The notes under the pieces: model-generated
Databases searched by the model: none
Told to the model about the DNA's origin: nothing
Seen by the model: the letters and a program-made list of their open reading frames with translations, nothing else
Source: Anomaloglossus baeobatrachus
Taxonomy: Eukaryota; Chordata; Amphibia; Anura; Aromobatidae
DNA: 64,000 bases
NCBI RefSeq assembly: GCF_048569485.1
Contig: NC_134364.1
Location: 128,875,089 to 128,939,088 of the forward strand
Direction of reading: 5' to 3'
Position numbers and translations under genes: made by a program
Part shown: positions 54,201 through 64,000 of the stretch, piece by piece
Layout of the letters: every line of letters starts with the position of its first letter
How positions within the stretch are numbered: position 1 is the stretch's first letter

Positions 54201-57200
54201 GTCACCACTGATCTCTAGCGATGGATTGGCAGCATTCTCAGTGATTTCATCGCTGATCTCTGGTGATGGATAGGAGGTGTTCTCAGTAATGTCACCGCCG
54301 AACTCTAGTGATGGATAGGCGGCGTTCTCACTGATGTCACCACTGATTTCTGGTGATGGATAGGCGGTGTTCTCAGTGATGTCACCGCTGATCTCTGGTG
54401 ATGGATAGGCGGTGTTCTCAGTGATGTCACCGCTGATCTCTGGTGATGATTAGGTGGTGTTCTCAGTGATGTCACCGCTGATCTCTGGTGATGGATAGGA
54501 GGTGTTCTCAGTGATGTTACCGCTGATCTCTGGTGATGGATAGGAGGTGTTCTCAGTGATGTCACCACTGATCTCTAGTGATGGATAGGAGGTGTTCTCA
54601 GTGATGTCACTGCTGATCTCTGGTGATGGATAGGCGGTGTTCTCAGTGATGTCACCGCTGATCTCTGGTGATGGATAGGAGGTGTTCTCAGTGATGTTAC
54701 CACTGATCTCTGGTGATGGATAGGCGGTGTTCTCAGTGATGTCACCGCTGATCTCTGGTGATGGATAGGCGGTGTTCTCAGTGATGTCACTGCTGATCTC
54801 TGGTGATGGATAGGAGGTGTTCTCAGTGATGTCACCGCTGATCTCTGGTGATGGATAGGAGGTGTTCTCAGTGATGTCACCACTGATCTCTAGTGATGGA
54901 TAGGAGGTGTCCTCAGTGATGTCACCGCTGATCTCTGGTGATGGATAGGCGGTGTTCTCAGTGATGTCACCGCTGATCTCTGGTGATGGATAGGCGGTGT
55001 TCTCAGTGATGTCACCGCTGATCTCTGGTGATGGATAGGAGGTGTTCTCAGTGATGTCACTGCTGATCTCTGGTGATGGATAGGAGGTGTTCTCAGTGAT
55101 GTCACCGCTGATCTCTAGTGATGGATAGGCGGTGTTCTCAGTGATGTCACCACTGAACTCTAGTGATGGATAGGCGGCGTTCTCATTGATGTCACCACTG
55201 ATTTCTGGTGATGGATAGGTGGTATTCTCAGTGATGTCACCGCTCATCTCTAGTGATGGATAGGCGTTCTCAGTGATGTCACCACTGATCTCTAGCGATG
55301 GATAGGCGGCATTCTCAGTAATGTCATCGCTGATCTCTGGTGATGGATAGGCGGCGTTCTCAGTGATGTCACCACTGATCTCTGGTGCTGGATAGGCGGC
55401 GGTCTCCGTGATGTCACCACTGATCTCTAGCGATGGATAGGCGGCATTCTCAGTGATGTCATCGCTGATCTCTGGTGATGGATAGTTGGCGTTCTCAGTG
55501 ATGTCACCGCTGATCTCTGGTGCTGGATAGGCGGCGGTCTCCATGTGTCACCGCTGATCTCTAGTGATGGATAGGCAGTGTTCTCAGTGATGTCACCGCT
55601 GATCTCTGGTGATGGATAGGCGGTGTTCTCAGTGATGTCACCGCTGATCTCTGGTGATGATTAGGTGGTGTTCTCAGTGATGTCACCGCTGATCTCTGGT
55701 GATGGATAGGAGGTGTTCTCAGTGATGTTACCGCTGATCTCTGGTGATGGATAGGCGGCGTTCTCAGCGATGTCAGCACTGATCTCTAGTGATGGATAGG
55801 TGGTGTTCTCAGTGATGTCACCGCTGATCTCTGGTGATGGATAGGCGGCGTTCTCAGTGATGTCACCACTGATCTACCAGTGATGGATAGGCGTCGTTCT
55901 CAGTGATGTCACCGCTGATCTCTGGTGATGGATAGGTGGCATTCTCAGTGATGTCACCACTGATCTCTGGTGATGGATAGGAGGTGTTCTCAGTGATGTC
56001 ACCGCTGATCTCTGGTGATGGATAGGCGGTGTTCTCAGTGATGTCACCGCTGATCTCTGGTGATGATTAGGTGGTGTTCTCAGTGATTTCACCGCTGATC
56101 TCTGGTGATGATTAGGTGGTGTTCTCAGTGATGTCACCGCTGATCTCTGGTGATGGATAGGCGGTGTTCTCAGTGATGTCACCGCTGATCTCTGGTGATG
56201 ATTAGGTGGTGTTCTCAGTGATGTCACCACTGATCTCTAGTGATGGATAGGCGGCATTCTCAGTGATGTCATCGCTGATCTCTGGTGATGGATAGTTGGC
56301 GTTCTCAGTGATGTAACCGCTGATCTCTGGTGCTGGATTGGCGGCGGTCTCCGTGATGTCACCGCTGATCTCTAGTGATGGATAGGCAGTGTTCTCAGTG
56401 ATGTCACTGCTGATCTCTAGTGATGGATAGGAGGTGTTCTCAGTAATGTCACCGCCGAACTCTAGTGATGGATAGGCGGCGTTCTCACTGATGTCACCAC
56501 TGATTTCTGGTGATGGATAGGTGGTATTCTCAGTGATGTCACCGCTGATCTCTGGTGATGATTAGGTGGTGTTCTCAGTGATGTCACCGCTGATCTCTGG
56601 TGATGGATAGGAGGTGTTCTAAGTGGTGTCACCTCTGATCTCTGGTGATGGATAGGTGGTGTTCTCAGTGATGTCACCACTGATCTCTGGTGATGGATAG
56701 GAGGTGTTCTCAGTGATGTCACCGCTGATCTCTGGTGATGGATAGGAGGTGTTCTCAGTGATGTCACCGCTGATCTCTGTTGATGGATAGGTGGTGTTCT
56801 CAGTGATGTCACCGCTGATCTCTAGTGATGGATAGACGTCGTTCTCAGTGATGTCACCGCTGATCTCTGGTGATGGATAGGCGGCGTTCTCAGTGATGTC
56901 ACCACTGATCTACCAGTGTTGGATAGGCGTCGTTCTCAGTGATGTCACCGCTGATCTCTGGTTATGGATAGGAGGTGTTCTCAGTGATGTCACCACTGAT
57001 CTCTAGTGATGGATAGGAGGTATTCTCAGTGATGTCACCGCTGATCTCTGGTGATGGATAGGCGGCGTTCTCAGTGATGTCACCGCTGATCTCTAGTGAT
57101 GGATAGGAGACGTTCTCAGTAATGTCACCGCTGATCTCTGGTGATGGATAGGAGGTGTTCTCAGTGGTGTCACTGATGATCTCTGGTGATGGATAGGAGG

Positions 57201-60200
57201 TATTCTCAGTGATGTCACCGCTGATCTCTGGTGATGGATAGGCGGCGTTCTCAGTGATGTCACCGCTGATCTCTAGTGATGGATAGGAGACGTTCTCAGT
57301 AATGTCACCGCTCATCTCTGGTGATGGATAGGAGGTGTTCTCAGTGGTGTCACTGATGATCTCTGGTGATGGATAGGCGGCGTTCTCAGTGATGTCACCG
57401 CTGATCTCTGGTGATGGATAGGCGGTGTTCTCAGTGATGTCACCACTGATCTCTAGTGATGGATAGGCGGTGTTCTCAGTGATGTCACCGCTGAACTCTA
57501 GTGATGGATAGTTGGCTTTCCCACTGATGTCACCGCTGATCTCTAGTGATGGATAGGCGGCGTTCTCACTGATGTCACCACTGATTTCTGGTGATGGATA
57601 GGAGGTATTCTCAGTGATGTCATCGCTGATCTCTGGTGATGGATAGGAGGTGTTCTCAGTGATATCACTGCTGATCTCTAGTGATGGATAGGAGGTGTTC
57701 TCAGTAATGTCACCGCCGAACTCTAGTGATGGATAGGCGGCGTTCTCACTGATGTCACCACTGATTTCTGGTGATGGATAGGTGGTATTCTCAGTGATGT
57801 CACCGCTCATCTCTAGTGATGGATAGACGTTCTCAGTGATATCACCTCACCACTGATCTCTAGCGATGGATAGGCGGCATTCTCAGTGATGTCATCGCTG
57901 ATCTCTGGTGATGGATAGTTGGCGTTCTCAGTGATGTCACCGCTGATCTCTGGTGCTGGATAGGCGGCAGTCTCAGTGATGTCACCGCTGATCTCTAGTG
58001 ATGGATAGGCAGTGTTCTCAGTGATGTCACCGCTGATCTCTGGTGATGGATAGGAGGTGTTCTCAGTGATGTCACCACTGATCTCTAGTGATGGATAGGC
58101 GGTGTTCTCAGTGGTGTCACCGCTGATCTCTGGTGATGGATAGGCGGTGTTCTCAGTGATGTCACCGCTGATCTCTGGTGATGATTAGGTGGTGTTCTCA
58201 GTGATGTCACCGCTGATCTCTGGTGATGGATAGGCGGTGTTCTCAGTGATGTCACCGCTGATCTCTGGTGATGATTAGGTGGTGTTCTCAGTGATGTCAC
58301 CGCTGATCTCTGGTGATGGATAGGAGGTGTTCTCAGTGATGTTACCGCTGATCTCTGGTGATGGATAGGAGGTGTTCTCAGTGATGTCACCACTGATCTG
58401 TAGTGATGGATAGGAGGTGTTCTCAGTGATGTCACCGCTGATCTCTGGTGATGGATAGGCGGTGTTCTCAGTGATGTCACCGCTGATCTCTGGTGATGGA
58501 TAGGAGGTGTTCTCAGTGATGTCACCACTGATCTCTGGTGATGGATAGGCGGTGTTATCAGTGATGTCACCGCTGATCTCTGGTGATGGATAGGTGGTGT
58601 TCTCAGTGATGTCACCACTGATCTCTAGTGATGGATAGGCGGTGTTCTCAGTGATGTCACCGCTGAACTCTAGTGATGGATAGTTGGCGTTCCCACTGAT
58701 GTCACCGCTGATCTCTAGTGATGGATAGGCGGTGTTCTCAGTGATGTCACCGCTGAACTCTAGTGATGGATAGGCGGCGTTCTCACTGATGTCACCACTG
58801 ATTTCTGGTGATGGATAGGTGGTATTCTCAGTGATGTCACCGCTCATCTCTAGTGATGGATAGGCGTTCTCAGTGATGTCACCACTGATCTCTAGCGATG
58901 GATTGGCAGCATTCTCAGTGATTTCATCGCTGATCTCTGGTGATGGATAGGAGGTGTTCTCAGTGATATCACTGCTGATCTCTAGTGATGGATAGGAGGT
59001 GTTCTCAGTAATGTCACCGCCGAACTCTAGTGATGGATAGGCGGCGTTCTCACTGATGTCACCACTGATTTCTGGTGATGGATAGGCGGTGTTCTCAGTG
59101 ATGTCACCGCTGATCTCTGGTGATGATTAGGTGGTGTTCTCAGTGATGTCACCGCTGATCTCTGGTGATGGATAGGCGGTGTTCTCAGTGATGTCACCGC
59201 TGATCTCTGGTGATGATTAGGTGGTGTTCTCAGTGATGTCACCGCTGATCTCTGGTGATGGATAGGAGGTGTTCTCAGTGATGTTACCGCTGATCTCTGG
59301 TGATGGATAGGAGGTGTTCTCAGTGATGTCACCACTGATCTCTAGTGATGGATAGGAGGTGTTCTCAGTGATGTCACTGCTGATCTCTGGTGATGGATAG
59401 GCGGTGTTCTCAGTGATGTCACCGCTGATCTCTGGTGATGGATAGGAGGTGTTCTCAGTGATGTTACCACTGATCTCTGGTGATGGATAGGCGGTGTTCT
59501 CAGTGATGTCACCGCTGATCTCTGGTGATGGATAGGCGGTGTTCTCAGTGATGTCACTGCTGATCTCTGGTGATGGATAGGAGGTGTTCTCAGTGATGTC
59601 ACCGCTGATCTCTGGTGATGGATAGGAGGTGTTCTCAGTGATGTCACCACTGATCTCTAGTGATGGATAGGAGGTGTTCTCAGTGATGTCACCGCTGATA
59701 TCTGGTGATGGATAGGCGGTGTTCTCAGTGATGTCACCGCTGATCTCTGGTGATGGATAGGAGGTGTTCTCAGTGATGTCACCACTGATCTCTGGTGATG
59801 GATAGGCGGTGTCCTCAGTGATGTCACCGCTGATCTCTGGTGATGGATAGGCGGTGTTCTCAGTGATGTCACCGCTGATCTCTGGTGATGGATAGGCGGT
59901 GTTCTCAGTGATGTCACCGCTGATCTCTGGTGATGGATAGGAGGTGTTCTCAGTGATGTCACTGCTGATCTCTGGTGATGGATAGGAGGTGTTCTCAGTG
60001 ATGTCACCGCTGATCTCTAGTGATGGATAGGCGGTGTTCTCAGTGATGTCACCACTGAACTCTAGTGATGGATAGGCGGCGTTCTCATTGATGTCACCAC
60101 TGATTTCTGGTGATGGATAGGTGGTATTCTCAGTGATGTCACCGCTCATCTCTAGTGATGGATAGGCGTTCTCAGTGATGTCACCACTGATCTCTAGCGA

Positions 60201-61000
60201 TGGATAGGCGGCATTCTCAGTAATGTCATCGCTGATCTCTGGTGATGGATAGGCGGCGTTCTCAGTGATGTCACCACTGATCTCTGGTGCTGGATAGGCG
60301 GCGGTCTCCGTGATGTCACCACTGATCTCTAGCGATGGATAGGCGGCATTCTCAGTGATGTCATCGCTGATCTCTGGTGATGGATAGTTGGCGTTCTCAG
60401 TGATGTCACCGCTGATCTCTGGTGCTGGATAGGCGGCGGTCTCCATGTGTCACCGCTGATCTCTAGTGATGGATAGGCAGTGTTCTCAGTGATGTCACCG
60501 CTGATCTCTGGTGATGGATAGGCGGTGTTCTCAGTGATGTCACCGCTGATCTCTGGTGATGATTAGGTGGTGTTCTCAGTGATGTCACCGCTGATCTCTG
60601 GTGATGGATAGGAGGTGTTCTCAGTGATGTTACCGCTGATCTCTGGTGATGGATAGGCGGCGTTCTCAGCGATGTCAGCACTGATCTCTAGTGATGGATA
60701 GGTGGTGTTCTCAGTGATGTCACCGCTGATCTCTGGTGATGGATAGGCGGCGTTCTCAGTGATGTCACCACTGATCTACCAGTGATGGATAGGCGTCGTT
60801 CTCAGTGATGTCACCGCTGATCTCTGGTGATGGATAGGTGGCATTCTCAGTGATGTCACCACTGATCTCTGGTGATGGATAAGCGTCGCTCTCAGTGACG
60901 TCACAGCCGATCTCTAGTGTGGATAGGCGGCGTTCTCAGTGATGTCACCGCTGATCTCTGGTGATGGATAGGCGGTGTTCTCAGTGATGTCACCACTGAT
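51203..61000. repeat. Higher-order duplication of about 4.7-4.9 kb within the 45-bp array
   Basis: Rare marker variants recur in the same order with near-constant offsets: GATTTCACCG at 51321 and 56085 (4764 apart), the TTCTAAGTGGTGTC variant near 51852 and 56616 (4764), ATATCACCTCACC near 53163 and 57840 (4677), and CCATGTGTCACC at 55541 and 60442 (4901). The two copies differ mainly by losses or gains of whole units, which shows a large recent duplication. Confidence 0.8.
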
Positions 61001-64000
61001 CTCTAGTGATGGATAGGAGGTATTCTCAGTGATGTCACCGCTGATATCTGGTGATGGATAGGTGGCGTTCTCAGTGATGTCACCGCTGATCTCTAGTGAT
61101 GGATAGGAGACGTTCTCAGTAATGTCACCGCTGATCTCTGCTGATGGATAGGAGGTGTTCTCAGTGGTGTCACTGCTGATCTCTGGTGATGGATAGGCGG
61201 TGTTCTCAGTGATGTCACTACTGATCTCTAGTGATGGATAGGAGGCGTTCTCAGTGATGTCACTGCTGATCTCTGGTGATGGATAGGAGGTGTTCTCAGT
61301 GATGTCACCGCTGAACTCTAGTGATGGATAGTTGGCGTTCCCACTGATGTCACCGCTGATCTCTAGTGATGGATAGGCGGTGTTCTCAGTGATGTCACCG
61401 CTGAACTCTAGTGATGGATAGGCGGCGTTCTCACTGATGTCACCACTGATTTCTGGTGATGGATAGGTGGTATTCTCAGTGATGTCACCGCTGATCTCTG
61501 GTGATGGATAGGTGGTATTCTCAGTGATGTCACCGCTCATCTCTAGTGATGGATAGGCGGCATTCTCAGTGATGTCATCGCTGATCTCTGGTGATGGATA
61601 GTTGGCGTTCTCAGTGATGTCACCGCTGATCTCTGGTGCTGGATTGGCGGCGGTCTCCGTGATGTCACCGCTGATCTCTAGTGATGGATAGGCAGTGTTC
61701 TCAGTGATGTCACTGCTGATCTCTAGTGATGGATAGGAGGTGTTCTCAGTAATGTCACCGCCGAACTCTAGTGATGGATAGGCGGCGTTCTCACTGATGT
61801 CACCACTGATTTCTGGTGATGGATAGGTGGTATTCTCAGTGATGTCACCGGTGATCTCTGGTGATGATTAGGTGGTGTTCTCAGTGATGTCACCGCTGAT
61901 CTCTGGTGATGGATAGGAGGTGTTCTCAGTGATGTTACCGCTGATCTCTGGTGATGGATAGGCGGCGTTCTCAGTGATGTCAGCACTGATCTCTAGTGAT
62001 GGATAGGTGGTGTTCTCAGTGATGTCACCGCTGATCTCTAGTGATGGATAGGCGGCGTTCTCAGTGATGTCACCACTGATCTACCAGTGTTGGATAGGCG
62101 TCGTTCTCAGTGATGTCACCGCTGATCTCTGGTTATGGATAGGAGGTGTTCTCAGTGATGTCACCACTGATCTCTAGTGATGGATAGGAGGTATTCTCAG
62201 TGATGTCACCGCTGATCTCTGGTGATGGATAGGCGGCGTTCTCAGTGATGTCACCTCTGATCTCTAGTGATGGATAGGAGACGTTCTCAGTAATGTCACC
62301 GCTGATCTCTGCTGATGGATAGGAGGCGTTCTCAGTGATGTCACTGCTGATCTCTGGTGATGGATAGGCGGTGTTCTCAGTGATGTCACCGCTGATCTCT
62401 GGTGATGGATAGGAGGTGTTCTCAGTGATGTCACCGCTGATCTCTGGTGATGGATAGGTGGTGTTCTCAGTGATGTCACCACTGATCTCTAGTGATGGAT
62501 AGGCGGTGTTCTCAGTGATGTCACCGCTGAACTCTAGTGATGGATAGTTGGCGTTCCCACTGATGTCACCGCTGATCTCTAGTGATGGATAGGCGGTGTT
62601 CTCAGTGATGTCACCGCTGAACTCTAGTGATGGATAGGCGGCGTTCTCACTGATGTCACCACTGATTTCTGGTGATGGATAGGTGGTATTCTCAGTGATG
62701 TCACCGCTCATCTCTAGTGATGGATAGGCGTTCTCAGTGATGTCACCACTGATCTCTAGTGATGGATTGGCGGCATTCTCAGTGATGTCATCGCTGATCT
62801 CTGGTGATGGATAGGAGGTGTTCTCAGTGATATCACTGCTGATCTCTAGTGATGGATAGGAGGTGTTCTCAGTAATGTCACCGCCGAACTCTAGTGATGG
62901 ATAGGCGGCGTTCTCACTGATGTCACCACTGATTTCTGGTGATGGATAGGTGGTATTCTCAGTGATGTCACCGCTCATCTCTAGTGATGGATAGGCGTTC
63001 TCAGTGATATCACCTCACCACTGATCTCTAGCGATGGATAGGCGGCATTCTCAGTGATGTCATCGCTGATCTCTGGTGATGGATAGTTGGCGTTCTCAGT
63101 GATGTCACCGCTGATCTCTGGTGCTGGATAGGCGGCGGTCTCAGTGATGTCACCGCTGATCTCTAGTGATGGATAGGCAGTGTTCTTAGTGATGTCACCG
63201 CTGATCTCTGGTGATGGATAGGAGGTGTTCTCAGTGATGTCACCACTGATCTCTAGTGATGGATAGGCGGTGTTCTCAGTGGTGTCACCGCTGATCTCTG
63301 GTGATGGATAGGCGGTGTTCTCAGTGATGTCACCGCTGATCTCTGGTGATGATTAGGTGGTGTTCTCAGTGATGTCACCGCTGATCTCTAGTGATGGATA
63401 GCCGGTGGTCTCAGTGATGTCACCGCTGATCTCTGGTGATGGGTAGGCGGTGTTCTCAGTGATGTCACCGCTGATCTCTGGTGATGATTAGGTGGTGTTC
63501 TCAGTGATGTCACCGCTGATCTCTGGTGATGGATAGGCGGCGTTCTCAGTGATGTCAGCACTGATCTCTAGTGATGGATAGGTGGTGTTCTCAGTGATGT
63601 CACCTCTGATCTCTAGTGATGGATAGGCGTCGTTCTCAGTGATGTCACCGCTGATCTCTGGTGATGGATAGGCGGCGTTCTCAGTGATGTCACCACTGAT
63701 CTACCAGTGATGGATAGGCGTCGTTCTCAGTGATGTCACCGCTGATCTCTGGTTATGGATAGCAGGCGTTCTCAGTGTTGTCACTGCTGATCTCTGGTGA
63801 TGGATAGGTGGCATTCTCAGTGATGTCACCACTGATCTCTGGTGATGGATAAGCGTCGCTCTCAGTGACGTCACAGCCTATCTCTAGTGTGGATAGGCGG
63901 CGTTCTCAGTGATGTCACCGCTGATCTCTAGTGATGGATAGGCGGCGTTCTCAGTGATGTCACCGCTGATCTCTGTTGATGGATAGGCGGTGTTCTCAGT

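Larger units (their letters stand above)
34660..64000. repeat. 45-bp minisatellite/satellite, about 650 copies, continues past the window
   Basis: The units contain GGATAGGCGGTGTTCTCAGT, GATGTCACCG and CTGATCTCTGGTGAT, 45 bp in all. Common variants are AGG/TGG/TTGG for CGG, CACCA or CACTG for CACCG, and TCTAGTGAT for TCTGGTGAT. The minus strand is open in two frames for long runs: a ENTAYPSPEISGDIT-type repeat up to 514 codons and a TSLRTPPIHHQRSAV-type repeat. Single-base and short indels break both frames at many places. Distinct unit variants recur in the same order, showing kilobase-scale higher-order duplication. It probably lies in npr1 intron 1, but since exon 2 is not seen this is not certain. 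Confidence 0.97.

Noticed and set aside
28460-64000. CRISPR-like direct repeats
   Set aside because: Units are contiguous with no unique spacers, the genome is a vertebrate, and no cas genes are present. These are minisatellites.

Overview
The window looks like nuclear DNA from a vertebrate with a large, repeat-rich genome, most probably an amphibian. Two tyrosine-recombinase (DIRS) retrotransposon families, several Tc1-type transposons, a probable Gypsy-type solo LTR and long minisatellites surround one clear host exon. The species cannot be named from the sequence.

1-16.8 kb is a nest of transposons. Copy A (1-2083) is the right end of a DIRS element cut by the window edge. It abuts a second, older DIRS family, copy C (about 2085-16655). 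C was split by a whole-looking DIRS copy B (3668-9733, same family as A), by an N-terminally deleted Tc1 element (13372-14258), perhaps by a solo LTR (14355-14650) and by a nearly full Tc1 element (14718-16276). C itself seems to have landed in a still older Tc1 element, whose end survives at 16658-16826.

16.8-25.4 kb holds low-identity sequence, a very old Tc1 remnant, and 34-, 31- and 53-bp tandem arrays. The arrays were interrupted by a complete Tc1-type element with an open 344-codon transposase (19202-20849), by a solo LTR (20938-21500) and by a MITE (24048-24453). The last two carry clean target duplications.

26.5-27.2 kb is the one confident host gene piece: coding exon 1 of a natriuretic peptide receptor guanylyl cyclase, best matched to NPR1. 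It has a signal peptide, the N-terminal ligand-binding region and a GTAAGT splice donor. A four-codon upstream ORF stops two bases before the start codon.

From 27.2 kb to the window end the sequence reads as npr1 intron 1. It is mostly minisatellite: a 42-bp array (28.46-32.94 kb), a 32-bp array (33.8-34.1 kb) and a 45-bp array of about 29 kb (34.66-64.0 kb, running off the end) with higher-order duplications. Exon 2 was not found. The long open frames across these arrays arise because the units (42/39 and 45 bp) are multiples of three, or because the unit (31 bp) has no stop in any frame of one strand. I do not regard them as genes. No RNA gene, CRISPR array or prokaryotic feature was seen.
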